This document shows, one piece after another, positions 17,498-26,879 of a stretch of DNA of 64,000 nt (its first letter is position 1; every line of letters begins with the position of its first letter). The notes under the pieces were generated by a model. The model made no database searches. It was not told where the DNA came from and saw only the letters and a program-made list of their open reading frames with translations. Origin of the DNA: Desulfotruncus arcticus DSM 17038 (lineage in GTDB: Bacteria; Bacillota; Desulfotomaculia; Desulfotomaculales; Desulfallaceae); NCBI RefSeq assembly GCF_900113335.1, contig NZ_FOOX01000013.1, positions 111,541 to 175,540 on the forward strand, given 5' to 3'. A program made the translations under genes and the position numbers.

Positions 17498-17520
17498 AAG
17501 CCGTCCGTATCGGACGGCTT
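17498..17520. terminator. Bidirectional terminator between yabQ and spoIIR
   Basis: AAGCCGTCCG and CGGACGGCTT form a perfect 10-bp stem with loop TAT. The A-rich sequence on the left serves the convergent gene. Confidence 0.85.
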
Positions 17521-18159
17521 CTAATCTTTATGAAACAAGGAGCTAAAAAGTTCGGCGGCCTTAATCTTGTATTCAATTTTGGGCTTTACGTTATCATACT
17601 GTTCTGCAGCTTGCTTTTCCGCGGCTGTGGCTGCCGCAATCGATGCTGACGGTGTGGATTTGGCCAGGTCCACAAAACAGAGGGGCGGATAAAGCACACA
17701 CCACCAGTTGGCTCCCTGGCCATCCCCAATAATAACCCGGACTGCTTCATATTTTCCGGGGGGAAGGGTGAGCTGACTTACCTGTCCGGATTCTTTTTCA
17801 ATTGTATATGTTTTAGCCGGGAACTGAAATGTTCCCCGCACAACCTTTACCGGGTAATTAAAACCCTGACGTTTAATTTCATCTGCGGCCGCCATTGCTA
17901 TTTTCTCCGCGCTGCTGTCAGCAATTGCACGGGCTTCCTCAATGCTGTTCGCTTTGCCGAAATCGTCCCTTGTTGCCAAGACAATGCGATCTTTAACCTG
18001 GTATTTCAACTGCTGATCATAAAAAGTGTTACTGTTGGCAATCACGTGGAGCCGTATTAAACCCGACGGTACGGTGTTGCATCGTATATAGCTGATAAAA
18101 GCACAGCTTGCAGCGGTCATAAGAATTAATAATAATGCAATATGTTTTAGCTTACGCAA
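17521..18159 (-). CDS. spoIIR: Stage II sporulation protein R (SpoIIR)
   Basis: SpoIIR is made in the forespore, exported, and triggers the SpoIIGA protease that activates sigma-E. The product of about 212 residues has an N-terminal signal anchor (LKHIALLLILMTAASCAF), then the SpoIIR domain (LIRLHVIANSNTFYDQQLKYQVKD and NWWCVLYPPLCF). Three in-frame starts lie close together (GTG 18168, ATG 18165, TTG 18159); TTG 18159 best fits the AGCAGG site. A sigma-F-like promoter lies upstream. spoIIR is not in this place in Bacillus. Confidence 0.92.
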   Translation of the reverse strand: MRKLKHIALLLILMTAASCAFISYIRCNTVPSGLIRLHVIANSNTFYDQQLKYQVKDRIVLATRDDFGKANSIEEARAIADSSAEKIAMAAADEIKRQGFNYPVKVVRGTFQFPAKTYTIEKESGQVSQLTLPPGKYEAVRVIIGDGQGANWWCVLYPPLCFVDLAKSTPSASIAAATAAEKQAAEQYDNVKPKIEYKIKAAELFSSLFHKD

Positions 18160-18190
18160 TGACATCACCTGCTTTTTAGTTAATTAGTAA

Positions 18191-18219
18191 TATTGTTCCC
18201 ATAAATTTCTTAAATAAAC
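18191..18219 (-). promoter_or_regulatory. Candidate sigma-F promoter of spoIIR
   Basis: On the minus strand GGGAACAATA (18200-18191) fits the sigma-F -10 consensus GGNNANANTA fully. GTTTA (18219-18215), 14 bp further upstream, fits four of five bases of the -35 GTATA. Bacillus spoIIR is sigma-F dependent. Confidence 0.45.
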
Positions 18220-18292
18220 ACGTAAAAAATTTGCTTAATGGCTTATTAATTAAGAAAAAAAAGTCAAAAATAGATAAAAAGGAGGAATACAA

Positions 18293-18577
18293 ATGATAGG
18301 AACTACTACATTGGCGGATTACCTGGTAAAGGCCGGTGAAAGACTCCCCGAGGAAGCTAACAGGGTTTTAGAGGCACTAATTAACGAAGGTAATATGAAT
18401 AAAGAGGATCTTTCACTACTCTCCAGAGTTAAAAGAGCTGTTTTGGATCATGTAATCATGCAGTTGTATGCCTTGGGCCTGGTAGATGTGTCAACAGAAG
18501 GTAAAAGTAAAATCTGCAGTCTGACCAAGCTTGGTGAGGAATACCTGGTCCTGGTGGACGAAAAGAAAGCCGGTTAA
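18293..18577 (+). CDS. Small winged-helix-like hypothetical protein
   Basis: A 94-residue soluble protein with a very strong AAAAGGAGGAA site before its ATG. Helical N-terminal half, then a pattern like a winged helix (VLDHVIMQLYALGLVDVS, then SKICSLTKLGEEYLVLV, as in wing plus C-terminal helix). No family could be named. A terminator overlaps its last codons. A small regulator is a guess from the fold pattern. Confidence 0.7.
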   Translation: MIGTTTLADYLVKAGERLPEEANRVLEALINEGNMNKEDLSLLSRVKRAVLDHVIMQLYALGLVDVSTEGKSKICSLTKLGEEYLVLVDEKKAG

Positions 18578-18602
18578 TCCAATGACCGGCTTTCTTTTTT
18601 TA
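18564..18602 (+). terminator. Terminator after the winged-helix-like gene
   Basis: AGAAAGCCGGT and ACCGGCTTTCT form an 11-bp perfect stem that includes the 3' end of the gene, followed by a T-run. Confidence 0.88.
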
Positions 18603-18687
18603 AAGAAAAAAGTTTTCGGCCTGGCAGGAAATATTATAGTTTTGTAGAAGGTTTGTACACAGTTTGTAGTTAAAATGTAAATTACAT

Positions 18688-18766
18688 AGGAGACAGAAGT
18701 CAGGAGTCAGTAAAAAGTATAAAAGAATGGTTTATCGTTACATAATATCCTGACTCCTGAATGCTT
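18688..18766. repeat. Dispersed GGAGTCAG / CTGACTCC repeat, copy 2
   Basis: AGGAGACAG and CAGGAGTCAG on the left, GAATGGTTTATCG in the middle, and CCTGACTCCTGAATGCTT on the right. The ends are inverted complements, and the internal words match copy 1 at 9707-9800. Confidence 0.6.
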
Positions 18767-18808
18767 ATATAATTTGGATGCTAACCTGGTTGGCCGGGGT
18801 GGGCTAAA

Positions 18809-19033
18809 TTGAAAATTGAAATCAGAGGTGTTGAAAAGCTCAGCTTTCGGGAACGGCAAGTTGTTGCTTTAAAGGAATCGGGTTATTCCAACGACCGGGT
18901 GGCCAAACAACTGGGATTAAGCGCCAGTACAGTGGCTACGCTTTATGGCCGGGCACGTTCCAAGGGCTACGAGGTGGTCATTGTAATTCCCGCTGCAAGT
19001 CTGGGCCTGTTTGGGCTTGACGAAGAGGAGTGA
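18809..19033 (+). CDS. Small sigma-70 region 4 / LuxR-type HTH protein
   Basis: A 74-residue protein made almost only of a helix-turn-helix like sigma region 4 or LuxR (LSFRERQVVALKESGYSNDR, then VAKQLGLSASTVATLYGRAR). There is no polymerase-binding part, so it is probably a small DNA-binding regulator. The start is TTG, with GGGGTGGG about 8 bases upstream. It is 7 bases before divIC, so likely cotranscribed. The target is unknown. Confidence 0.75.
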   Translation: MKIEIRGVEKLSFRERQVVALKESGYSNDRVAKQLGLSASTVATLYGRARSKGYEVVIVIPAASLGLFGLDEEE

Positions 19034-19040
19034 AAACAAA

Positions 19041-19436
19041 GTGGCAGGTGCGCCAAATTCAGGACTTAAAAACGTGGTAAATATAAAAGATGAGCCAGAG
19101 ATTCGGCGCCGCAGAGTTTTCCGGCCTGACCGCAGTAAGCTGCCGTTAGTGATTGTTGCGTTGCTATTAGTATATATATCTTTTTCACTCGTGACGCGCT
19201 TTGACCAGCTTCATGCCATGCAGAACGACCTTGACGCCATACAAAAAGAGATTGCGGAAATACGAGACAAGAACCAGGGACTGCAAAAACAAATTGAACG
19301 CCTGCAATCGGACGCTTACGTTGAGCAGGTAGCCAGAGAGAAATTAGGACTGGTTAAACCCGGTGAGGCCAGAATCGTACCTGTACAGCCCGAGGGGTCT
19401 GATGCCTCAACTAATGTTCCCGATGTTCGGGATTAA
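19041..19436 (+). CDS. divIC: Septum formation initiator DivIC/FtsB
   Basis: A bitopic division protein that works with FtsL and DivIB in the divisome. The 131-residue product has a basic cytoplasmic N-terminus (about 1-36), one membrane segment (LPLVIVALLLVYISFSLV), then a coiled coil (QNDLDAIQKEIAEIRDKNQG...) and the AREKLGLVKPGE motif typical of the family. The GTG at 19041 follows GAGGAG by 10 bases. The position before yabR and spoIIE matches Bacillus. Confidence 0.92.
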   Translation: MAGAPNSGLKNVVNIKDEPEIRRRRVFRPDRSKLPLVIVALLLVYISFSLVTRFDQLHAMQNDLDAIQKEIAEIRDKNQGLQKQIERLQSDAYVEQVAREKLGLVKPGEARIVPVQPEGSDASTNVPDVRD

Positions 19437-19443
19437 ACACTGC

Positions 19444-19471
19444 TTGACACATGGTGTGGCTTTGATATAAT
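19444..19471 (+). promoter_or_regulatory. Strong sigma-A promoter of yabR
   Basis: Perfect TTGACA at 19444-19449 and perfect TATAAT at 19466-19471, 16 bp apart, directly after divIC. This is the best housekeeping promoter in the window. Confidence 0.85.
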
Positions 19472-19510
19472 TAATCAAGGTCTTTCAATGTAGGAGGAAC
19501 TATTTCCGAT

Positions 19511-19888
19511 ATGCCAGTCCAACTGGGAGAAATTATAGAAGGCAAAGTCACCGGCATTACAAGTTTCGGAGCTTTCGTTGAACTACCTGACGGGAAAACG
19601 GGCCTGGTACATATTTCCGAAATTGCTGAGGAATACGTCAAGGATATCAATGACTTTTTAAAAGTTAATGATATGGTTAAAGTAAAGGTAATATCCGTTG
19701 ATCCCAAAGGTAAAATCGGGCTTTCAATAAAACAAACAATTGAACGAAGGCGAAAGCCTGCAAGGCCACAAGTATCCTTTGAGGAAAAGTTGTCGCGTTT
19801 TTTAAAGGACAGTGATGAGCGGCTGCAAAGTTTGCGCCGCAACACGGAGTCGAAGCGGGGTGGCCGGGGTTCAAGCAGAAAAAGCTAA
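19511..19888 (+). CDS. yabR: S1-domain RNA-binding protein YabR
   Basis: A 125-residue protein with one S1 RNA-binding domain at residues about 4-75 (GEIIEGKVTGITSFGAFVEL, TGLVHISEIAEEYVKDIND) and a basic, low-complexity tail (about 78-125) likely to add RNA affinity. The strong AGGAGGAAC site ends 10 bases before the ATG, a slightly long spacing. Same place as Bacillus yabR. The function is not well defined in the family. Confidence 0.92.
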   Translation: MPVQLGEIIEGKVTGITSFGAFVELPDGKTGLVHISEIAEEYVKDINDFLKVNDMVKVKVISVDPKGKIGLSIKQTIERRRKPARPQVSFEEKLSRFLKDSDERLQSLRRNTESKRGGRGSSRKS

Positions 19889-19892
19889 GGCG

Positions 19893-19919
19893 AAGCATTC
19901 TGGCAAAGAATGCTTTTTT
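19893..19919 (+). terminator. Terminator after yabR
   Basis: AAGCATTCT/AGAATGCTT stem with a five-base loop, followed by TTTTTT. Confidence 0.85.
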
Positions 19920-19939
19920 CTATGCGGGGGTGATAGCTT

Positions 19940-20803
19940 ATGTTAGCTGCGGCTATTGATGTGGGAAGTAATTCTACCCGTTTGCTGGTTGCGGATGTAC
20001 AGGAGGGCCAAGTAGTGCCCATTGTTACGGATATGAGAACAACGAGACTGGGACAGGGCTTCATGGAAGGCCGGTTGCTGGAAGAGGCTATGTCCAGGAC
20101 GATTGCTGCTATTGAAGACTTTGTCCGCTGTTCTTATGAGCACGGGGTGAATAAAATTTATATTGCTGCCACCAGTGCGGTTAGGGATGCCCAAAACAGC
20201 CGTGAATTTGCCGATGCGGTTTATTCGTCAACAGGGATAGAACTGAGGGTACTGTCGGGCACCGAGGAGGCCAGGTTAAGTTACGAGGGGGCTATAGCAG
20301 GAACAGATAGCGGTGAGGGCATAACCGTGGTTGACATTGGCGGAGGCAGCACGGAATTCACCTGGGTCAGCAGCGGGCGCCCCCGATCCGTCAGTGTTAA
20401 TGCCGGTGCAGTTCGGATGACCGAATGGGGTTGTGGTCAGGAACAAGTTGAAGCTGTGCTTAAAGAAGCTATAGAGGCTGTTAAGCCGGATTGCCATGGT
20501 GATGTTGTAGGAGTAGGCGGTACGGTGACAACACTGGCTGCCATGGCGCAAGTATTGCGTGTTTATGACCGGGAAAAAGTACACGGGTATAAATTGACTT
20601 TGAACATGGTTAAACAGATTTATCATCATTTGATTGGTCTCCCGGTGGAAGCCAGGAAGCGGTTGCCCGGGTTGCAGCCTGAGCGAGCTGACATTATACC
20701 GGCCGGGACGTTGATATTAAGCAAGATACTGCGCGGGCTTGAAAAAGAGTATGTGGTGGTAAGCGAGGCCGATATTCTGTACGGTCTGGTGATGCAGGGC
20801 TAA
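19940..20803 (+). CDS. Ppx/GppA family phosphatase
   Basis: A 287-residue exopolyphosphatase/guanosine pentaphosphatase-like protein of the ASKHA fold. The phosphate-binding loops are visible: AAIDVGSNSTRLLVAD at the start, GTEEARLSYEGA near 112 and VVDIGGGSTEF near 130. It is the short form without the C-terminal HD-like domain, so may act on polyphosphate or (p)ppGpp. GGGGGTGAT precedes the ATG. It is inserted between yabR and spoIIE relative to Bacillus. Confidence 0.9.
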   Translation: MLAAAIDVGSNSTRLLVADVQEGQVVPIVTDMRTTRLGQGFMEGRLLEEAMSRTIAAIEDFVRCSYEHGVNKIYIAATSAVRDAQNSREFADAVYSSTGIELRVLSGTEEARLSYEGAIAGTDSGEGITVVDIGGGSTEFTWVSSGRPRSVSVNAGAVRMTEWGCGQEQVEAVLKEAIEAVKPDCHGDVVGVGGTVTTLAAMAQVLRVYDREKVHGYKLTLNMVKQIYHHLIGLPVEARKRLPGLQPERADIIPAGTLILSKILRGLEKEYVVVSEADILYGLVMQG

Positions 20804-20813
20804 TGCCGAAAAA

Positions 20814-20879
20814 TGTCGTAATAAAAATGGTATTAAATTCCAAATAGGTCATTACAATTCCACTCACCTGTAATATAAT
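20814..20879 (+). promoter_or_regulatory. Candidate spoIIE promoter with Spo0A-type box
   Basis: TGTCGTA at 20814-20820 matches six of seven bases of the Spo0A box TGTCGAA. A perfect TATAAT lies at 20874-20879, with ATTACA 17 bp before it. Transcription from here would begin after the first in-frame ATG (20878), supporting the TTG start at 20914. Confidence 0.5.
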
Positions 20880-20913
20880 GGAAATGATATTGCGGGCCAA
20901 AGGGGTGGATTTT

Positions 20914-23358
20914 TTGTTCGAAAGAGTCGAAGTTAACATGTTCCAGCGCCATCAGAAAAGCAAAGAACAAACCACTTTTAATGATAGCCGGTGTGAAAAG
21001 GGCAGCCGTATTAAATTGTTGGGAATTCCTGAAGTTAAAGCGCTGGCTCTTCAGGCAGTTATACTGGCAGCGGCTTTTTTGCTTGGCAGAGCGGTTTTGT
21101 TAGGTGAGATCTTTCCGTTTGGCGCCGCTTTTGTGGCGGCTTCTTCTGCTTATAGGCGCAAAATTGTATTGGCGGCGCTGATAGGTTCAACCTTGGGGTT
21201 GGCAACAGCATCCTACGGTTGGGATCTATTGGTTCATTTCATGTCGCTGCTGGTCGCCGGTGTAGGTGTCCTGGCTTTGCCTGCAAAAGCTCCCAGATAT
21301 CGAATAATGCTGGGCGGCATAGTCTTTGCAGCGGTTGTTGTGATCGGAACCGGTTATGAGGCTTTTACCAATCCAACTACTTATGAGTATGTCAGGGTTT
21401 TGTTCGAAGCAATTTTTGCTGCGTTTTTTGCCGCTGTCTATTATACTGCGCTGGCGGGGCTTAACCGGATTGTCCGGGGGAACCAGGTGTCCGTTGATGA
21501 ATTATTATGTTTAGCAACCCTGTTGATATCAGCGGTTGCCGGGGCGGGGCAGGTGCAGTGGGACGGTATTAGCCTGGGCGGTATTATGGCTGGAATCGTG
21601 GTCATGACTGCGGCTTTTCTGGGCGGTTCCGGATTTGGAGCTGCTGCCGGAGCAATTATGGGCGTGTTGCCCGGACTGATTTTCGATGTGTCGCCCGCCG
21701 CGCTGGGGGCCTTTGCCTTTGCTGGTTTTCTGGGAGGGCTTGGCGGCGCAATGGGTAAGATTGGGGTGGCAGGAGGTTTTTTATTGGGCAACATCCTGCT
21801 TACGGTCTACTTAAACAGCGGTCAGGATATCGCAGGTGTTATTTCAGAGTGCTCGGCGGCAGCCGTAATATTTTTATTGGCGCCAAGTTCATTATTAAAC
21901 AAAATTAAAAAATTCTTCCCCATGCTCAACCCGTGGCTGGAAGGGCCGAAGCCCGTTGAGGACTGTGTGCTGCCGGACATTAAGGATCGGGTCAGTAATT
22001 GGGGATCTGTATTTAAAGAAGTATCCAGTGTTTATGAGCAAGTCAGCGGTGCTTTAGAGCCGGAGCAGGATGTCCGGGGATGGGACCCGTTAATTAACGA
22101 AATTAAAAACATGGTTTGCCTAAATTGTGTTTTAAGCCGGGTCTGCTGGGAAAGAGAACAAATGCTTACTTACCAAAAGATGCAGGCGTTTTTAGATCTT
22201 GTGGAGCAAAAAGGTGCGGTTGGCCAAGAAGAACTGGAAGAAAATATGCGGGCCCGCTGTTCACGTGCGGGAGAATTGGTTGTTGCCGCCAACTGCTTGT
22301 ACAGAATGCAGAAAATGAACCGGTTCTGGGAAAGTCGCTTACGGGAAAGCAGAAAATTAGTAGCGGAACAGCTGAGAGGCATGCAGGGGGTGATAGACAA
22401 TCTTGCCAGAAGTATGGACGTTGAAGACCATAGTTGCGCTCGTCGAGGTGAGCAAATGAAACAGGAGTTAAAGCAGGCCGGTCTGAACGTCGCCTCGTTA
22501 TCCATGTTCCCGGGGGTCAGAGATTTAGAAATTGAAATTACCCTGGCGGCCTGCGGCGGAGGCAAAAGATGTATTTATGACGTTGCCCCCGTTTTAAGCA
22601 GTATGACAGGCCTGCATTTAACACCGGCAATAAAAGACTGTACACGTTTTAAAAGAGATGATTTTTGCACGATTAGATTTTACCCGGATTTAAAACTCAG
22701 ATTGGGGCTGGGTGTTGCTGCCTCACCAAGGAAAGGCAATACTGTTTCCGGTGATGCTTATGAGTTCATTCAGTTGGGAGACGGTCAATTGGCCATTATG
22801 ATGAGTGACGGGATGGGATCCGGCCCGGGTGCGGCGGCAGAAAGCAGAGCTACTTTGGCCTTGCTGCAGCAGCTGTTAAAAGCTGGTTTTAGCCATGACC
22901 TGGCAGTTAAAATCCTCAATTCCGTAATGATGTGCCGTTTGCCCGAAGACAATTTTACCACCGTTGATTTATTTTTAGTGGATCTTTACGGAAAAAGCGC
23001 TGAGTTGATTAAAATAGGCGCGTCCCCCAGTTTTTTTGTCCACCGCGGCCAGGTTGAGGTGATCAGGGCGAATTCCCTTCCTGTGGGGGTTGTTGATGAA
23101 ATAAATACTTTTTCTGCGGAAATGGATATTACTGCGGGTGATATGCTGGTTATGGTGACGGATGGGGTTTTAGATGTACACCCGGGGGAAAATGAGAAAG
23201 AGGACTGGATAAGTGCCGTGCTGGGGGAAATCATTGAACTTCCCCCCCAGGAAGTGGCCGAATTAATCCTAAGGCTGGCGCTTAGCGGCGCCGGAGAAGG
23301 GAGCCGGGCGGCGGACGACATGACTGTAATTGTGGTGAGGGCAGAGAAGGTTAAATAG
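20914..23358 (+). CDS. spoIIE: Stage II sporulation protein E, PP2C phosphatase
   Basis: SpoIIE dephosphorylates SpoIIAA-P to free sigma-F in the forespore and links this to the septum. The 814-residue protein has an N-terminal region with about ten membrane helices (residues about 50-325), a central oligomerisation/FtsZ region with conserved cysteines (CLNCVLSRVCWE), and a C-terminal PP2C domain (about 590-810) with MSDGMGSGPGAAAES near 630 and VTDGVLDVHPGE near 750. The TTG at 20914 has AGGGGTGG 5 bases upstream. Full length. Confidence 0.95.
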   Translation: MFERVEVNMFQRHQKSKEQTTFNDSRCEKGSRIKLLGIPEVKALALQAVILAAAFLLGRAVLLGEIFPFGAAFVAASSAYRRKIVLAALIGSTLGLATASYGWDLLVHFMSLLVAGVGVLALPAKAPRYRIMLGGIVFAAVVVIGTGYEAFTNPTTYEYVRVLFEAIFAAFFAAVYYTALAGLNRIVRGNQVSVDELLCLATLLISAVAGAGQVQWDGISLGGIMAGIVVMTAAFLGGSGFGAAAGAIMGVLPGLIFDVSPAALGAFAFAGFLGGLGGAMGKIGVAGGFLLGNILLTVYLNSGQDIAGVISECSAAAVIFLLAPSSLLNKIKKFFPMLNPWLEGPKPVEDCVLPDIKDRVSNWGSVFKEVSSVYEQVSGALEPEQDVRGWDPLINEIKNMVCLNCVLSRVCWEREQMLTYQKMQAFLDLVEQKGAVGQEELEENMRARCSRAGELVVAANCLYRMQKMNRFWESRLRESRKLVAEQLRGMQGVIDNLARSMDVEDHSCARRGEQMKQELKQAGLNVASLSMFPGVRDLEIEITLAACGGGKRCIYDVAPVLSSMTGLHLTPAIKDCTRFKRDDFCTIRFYPDLKLRLGLGVAASPRKGNTVSGDAYEFIQLGDGQLAIMMSDGMGSGPGAAAESRATLALLQQLLKAGFSHDLAVKILNSVMMCRLPEDNFTTVDLFLVDLYGKSAELIKIGASPSFFVHRGQVEVIRANSLPVGVVDEINTFSAEMDITAGDMLVMVTDGVLDVHPGENEKEDWISAVLGEIIELPPQEVAELILRLALSGAGEGSRAADDMTVIVVRAEKVK

Positions 23359-23543
23359 GCTCCCATGCCGCCAGCGCGGAGGGAACCACCGGAGGCCAGA
23401 TACAAGTAAAGTGAAAAATTTTAGGCTCGCTTTGGCGGGCCTTTGCATATTTTATAATTGTGAAATTTTTAGTAACGGAAGGAAATTTTTTCTCCGGTGT
23501 TGAAGATTAAGTCAATAATATCTGTGGGTATAAAGGTGATAAA

Positions 23544-24965
23544 ATGCCTCTAATCCAGTTGGTGGCTGAAAAAATAAAAGAACATGCCATGGTCACCGCG
23601 GGAGAAACAATTGTCGTAGGAGTTTCAGGCGGGGCAGATTCTGTTTCATTACTGCATATCCTATACATGCTAAAGGATGAGCTAAAAATAAAATTGGTAG
23701 TGGCACATTTGAATCACCGGTTCAGAGGTGCAGAAGCGGATGCCGATGCCAAGTTTGTTTCGGAACTGGCGGAACGCTGGCACCTGGAAGCTTATGTCGA
23801 ATCCCGTGATGTTCCGGCTTATAAAAATACCAGGGGGGTGTCCGCCCAAGTTGCCGCCCGTGAAGTGAGATATAATTTTTTAAGTGAGGTAGCTACCAAA
23901 ACAGGAGCTGCCAGGGTAGCGCTGGGACATCATGCTGATGACCAAACCGAAACAATACTGCTGCATTTTATCCGGGGTACGGGGACGAGAGGACTCAGGG
24001 GAATGCTCCCTGTCAGGGACAACTTTTTTATCAGGCCTTTACTTACGATTAGGAGAAAGGAGATCGAGTCATATTGTAAACAGCACGGCTTGGCCTACAG
24101 GCACGATGCCAGCAATGATAAGTCAAAGTATCTTCGCAACAGACTCAGGTTGGAGCTGGTTCCTTTACTGGAGAGCCAATATAACCCCAACTTAATTCAA
24201 GCCATCAATCGCCTGGGGGAAATTATCAGGGAAGAAGATGAATACTTGGACCAGCAAGCCGGTAAAGCTTACCGGCAGGCCAAGTTGGCATCCGGCGGCG
24301 GCACCGTTAGGTTAGATAGGGATCGGTTGCTCGCAATCCCTCTTGCTTTGAGGAATAGGGTAATACGAATGGCCTGGTTTGAAATTTGTGGTGACAGTGA
24401 TGATTTGGAATATAAGCATATTAATAAGGTTTTGGAAATAATAAAAGGTGGAGGGGGTTATCGTCAAATTGCACTTCCCAGGGGTGTGACGTGCGTAAAA
24501 AACTATAATCTGGTAGAATTCACTATAAACCACGCTAAGGAGGCTATCCCTTTTTATCAGTATCTGATTAATATCCCGGGCATAACGCCTATACCGGAAG
24601 TTGGGATGTCTGTTGGGGCTCAGCTTCTGGCCAGGGAAGATGTGCCGGAGCTGTCGGGCGCCGAGCCCTGGGAGGCCTTCCTGGATTACGATAGCCTGTC
24701 TATGCCTCTGGTAGTAAGGAGGAGGCTGAATGGTGACAGGTTTATGCCGCTGGGACTTGATGGAACAATTAAACTGAAAAAATTTTTCATTGATAACAAA
24801 ATACCTGTAAATATTAGAAATTATATACCACTTGTTGTATCCGGGGCGGATATCGTTTGGGTTGCCGGGCAGCGTCCGGGTGATAAATGGAAAGTTACCG
24901 ATGAAACAATTACTGTTTTACGGTTATATATAAATGATTACGGAAAAAATTCTTGTATAAGCTAA
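23544..24965 (+). CDS. tilS: tRNA(Ile)-lysidine synthetase
   Basis: TilS adds lysine to C34 of tRNA-Ile(CAU), so that it reads AUA. The 473-residue product has the PP-loop SGGADS at residues 29-34, the conserved HLNHRFRGAEAD and GHHADDQTET motifs, and a C-terminal TilS domain (about 395-465, RRRLNGDRFMPLG). AAGGTG precedes the ATG. In Bacillus hprT lies between tilS and ftsH; here it is absent and ftsH follows directly. Confidence 0.95.
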   Translation: MPLIQLVAEKIKEHAMVTAGETIVVGVSGGADSVSLLHILYMLKDELKIKLVVAHLNHRFRGAEADADAKFVSELAERWHLEAYVESRDVPAYKNTRGVSAQVAAREVRYNFLSEVATKTGAARVALGHHADDQTETILLHFIRGTGTRGLRGMLPVRDNFFIRPLLTIRRKEIESYCKQHGLAYRHDASNDKSKYLRNRLRLELVPLLESQYNPNLIQAINRLGEIIREEDEYLDQQAGKAYRQAKLASGGGTVRLDRDRLLAIPLALRNRVIRMAWFEICGDSDDLEYKHINKVLEIIKGGGGYRQIALPRGVTCVKNYNLVEFTINHAKEAIPFYQYLINIPGITPIPEVGMSVGAQLLAREDVPELSGAEPWEAFLDYDSLSMPLVVRRRLNGDRFMPLGLDGTIKLKKFFIDNKIPVNIRNYIPLVVSGADIVWVAGQRPGDKWKVTDETITVLRLYINDYGKNSCIS

Positions 24966-24982
24966 AAAACGGGCTTTTTTAA

Positions 24983-25011
24983 TTGAAACAATTATGTTTT
25001 TTTGATAAAAT
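24983..25011 (+). promoter_or_regulatory. Candidate sigma-A promoter of ftsH
   Basis: TTGAAA at 24983-24988 and TAAAAT at 25006-25011 are 17 bp apart, each five of six to consensus. This gives a start near 25018, before the TTG start of ftsH. Confidence 0.6.
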
Positions 25012-25040
25012 TGCCTGGTATTCGAGAGGAGTGGCCATGT

Positions 25041-26867
25041 TTGAACAAGGTCATGAAGAACCTTAGCATTTATTTACTGATTGTCCTGGTTACCATTGCC
25101 CTGATCAAGTATACCTCCCACCCTAGTACTGAAATTGAAGAATGGCGTTATGACGAGTTTTACGCAGCGTTGAATCAGGGCAAGATCAAACTGGTGACGC
25201 TGCAGCCCGAGGATGGGACCATACTTATTACGGGCCAGAGGGTGGATGGAACACAGTTCAAGGCCAGGACCATAACTCCGGGCGTTGAGGAATTAGGCAA
25301 CATTTTGCTTGAAAAACAGGTAAGCTATAATGTTGTTCCTTTGCCTCAGCCGGGGTGGTGGACCGGTCTTTTAACCACGCTGCTGCCAATTTTGATTTTT
25401 GTGCTGTTATTTTTCTTCCTGATGCAGCAAACCCAGGGTGGGGGCAACAGGGTGATGTCTTTCGGTAAGAGCAGGGCCAGGCTGCATACCGACGACAAGA
25501 AAAAAGTTACTTTTGCCGATGTGGCAGGCGCTGATGAAGTTAAGGAAGAACTGGAGGAAATTGTTGAATTCCTTAAAAACCCCAAAAAGTTCAATGAACT
25601 TGGTGCTCGCATCCCCAAGGGCGTTCTGCTTTTTGGCTCACCCGGAACCGGCAAGACTTTGCTGGCCCGGGCCGTGGCGGGGGAAGCCGGGGTTCCGTTT
25701 TTCAGTATCAGCGGCTCTGATTTTGTGGAAATGTTTGTCGGCGTGGGCGCCTCACGGGTGCGTGATCTTTTTGAACAGGCCAAGAAAAACGCCCCCTGTA
25801 TTGTATTTATCGACGAAATTGACGCCGTCGGACGTCAGCGCGGGGCCGGTTTGGGCGGTGGCCATGATGAGCGCGAGCAGACACTGAACCAGCTGCTGGT
25901 GGAAATGGATGGCTTTGAGGCCAACGAAGGCATTATCATCGTAGCTGCCACCAACCGTCCGGACATCCTGGATCCTGCACTGCTCAGGCCGGGACGCTTT
26001 GACCGCGAAGTGGTGGTTGATATACCTGATGTTAACGGGCGCAAGGAAATCTTAAAAGTTCACGCCCGGGGCAAACCTCTGGCAGAGGCTGTGGATATAG
26101 ATGTTTTGGCCCGGCGCACCCCCGGATTCACCGGAGCCGACCTGGCCAACCTAATGAACGAAGCTGCGCTGCTGGCGGCACGCCGCAATAAAAAAGAAGT
26201 GGGACAAAGTGAGCTTGAGGATTCCATAGAGCGCGTTATTGCGGGTCCCGAGAAGAAATCCCGGGTCATTAGCGAGCAGGAGAAAAAACTGGTTTCTTAT
26301 CACGAGGCCGGCCATGCCGTGGTAGGATACCTGCTCCCGCATACCGATCCCGTGCACAAGGTTTCAATTATCCCCAGGGGCAGGGCGGGGGGCTATACCT
26401 TGTTGCTGCCCAAGGAAGACCGCTACTATATGACCAGATCCCAGCTGCTGGATCAGGTTACCATGCTGCTGGGCGGTCGTGTGGCTGAGGCCCTGGTTTT
26501 AAAGGAAATCAGCACCGGAGCACAAAACGATTTGGAACGCTCTACCGAGCTGGTGCGAAAAATGATTATGGAATACGGCATGAGCGATGAATTAGGTCCT
26601 CTGACATTAGGCCGCAAGCAGGAAACAGTATTTTTGGGACGTGATATTTCCCGTGACCGCAACTACGGGGAAGAAGTTGCCGCGGCAATTGACAGGGAAG
26701 TAAGGCACATGATCGAAAGAAATTATAACCGGGCTAAAGACTTGTTGAATAAACATATGGAAGTACTGCACTTAATTGCCCGCAATTTGATGGACAAAGA
26801 AACGCTGGAATCGGAAGAATTTGGCGCATTAATGCGGGAAGCCGGCGTTGAAGCCAACAAGGCATAA
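25041..26867 (+). CDS. ftsH: ATP-dependent zinc metalloprotease FtsH
   Basis: A membrane-anchored AAA protease that degrades misfolded membrane proteins and regulators. The 608-residue product has two N-terminal membrane helices (about 8-25 and 106-126) around an extracytoplasmic loop, the AAA domain with Walker A GSPGTGKT near 198, pore-loop FVGVGAS and [18 protein letters not shown], and the HEAGH zinc site at about residue 421. The TTG at 25041 follows GAGAGGAG by 9 bases. ndk starts 12 bases downstream and is likely in the same transcript. Confidence 0.97.
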   Translation: MNKVMKNLSIYLLIVLVTIALIKYTSHPSTEIEEWRYDEFYAALNQGKIKLVTLQPEDGTILITGQRVDGTQFKARTITPGVEELGNILLEKQVSYNVVPLPQPGWWTGLLTTLLPILIFVLLFFFLMQQTQGGGNRVMSFGKSRARLHTDDKKKVTFADVAGADEVKEELEEIVEFLKNPKKFNELGARIPKGVLLFGSPGTGKTLLARAVAGEAGVPFFSISGSDFVEMFVGVGASRVRDLFEQAKKNAPCIVFIDEIDAVGRQRGAGLGGGHDEREQTLNQLLVEMDGFEANEGIIIVAATNRPDILDPALLRPGRFDREVVVDIPDVNGRKEILKVHARGKPLAEAVDIDVLARRTPGFTGADLANLMNEAALLAARRNKKEVGQSELEDSIERVIAGPEKKSRVISEQEKKLVSYHEAGHAVVGYLLPHTDPVHKVSIIPRGRAGGYTLLLPKEDRYYMTRSQLLDQVTMLLGGRVAEALVLKEISTGAQNDLERSTELVRKMIMEYGMSDELGPLTLGRKQETVFLGRDISRDRNYGEEVAAAIDREVRHMIERNYNRAKDLLNKHMEVLHLIARNLMDKETLESEEFGALMREAGVEANKA

Positions 26868-26879
26868 GGAGGATATCAA

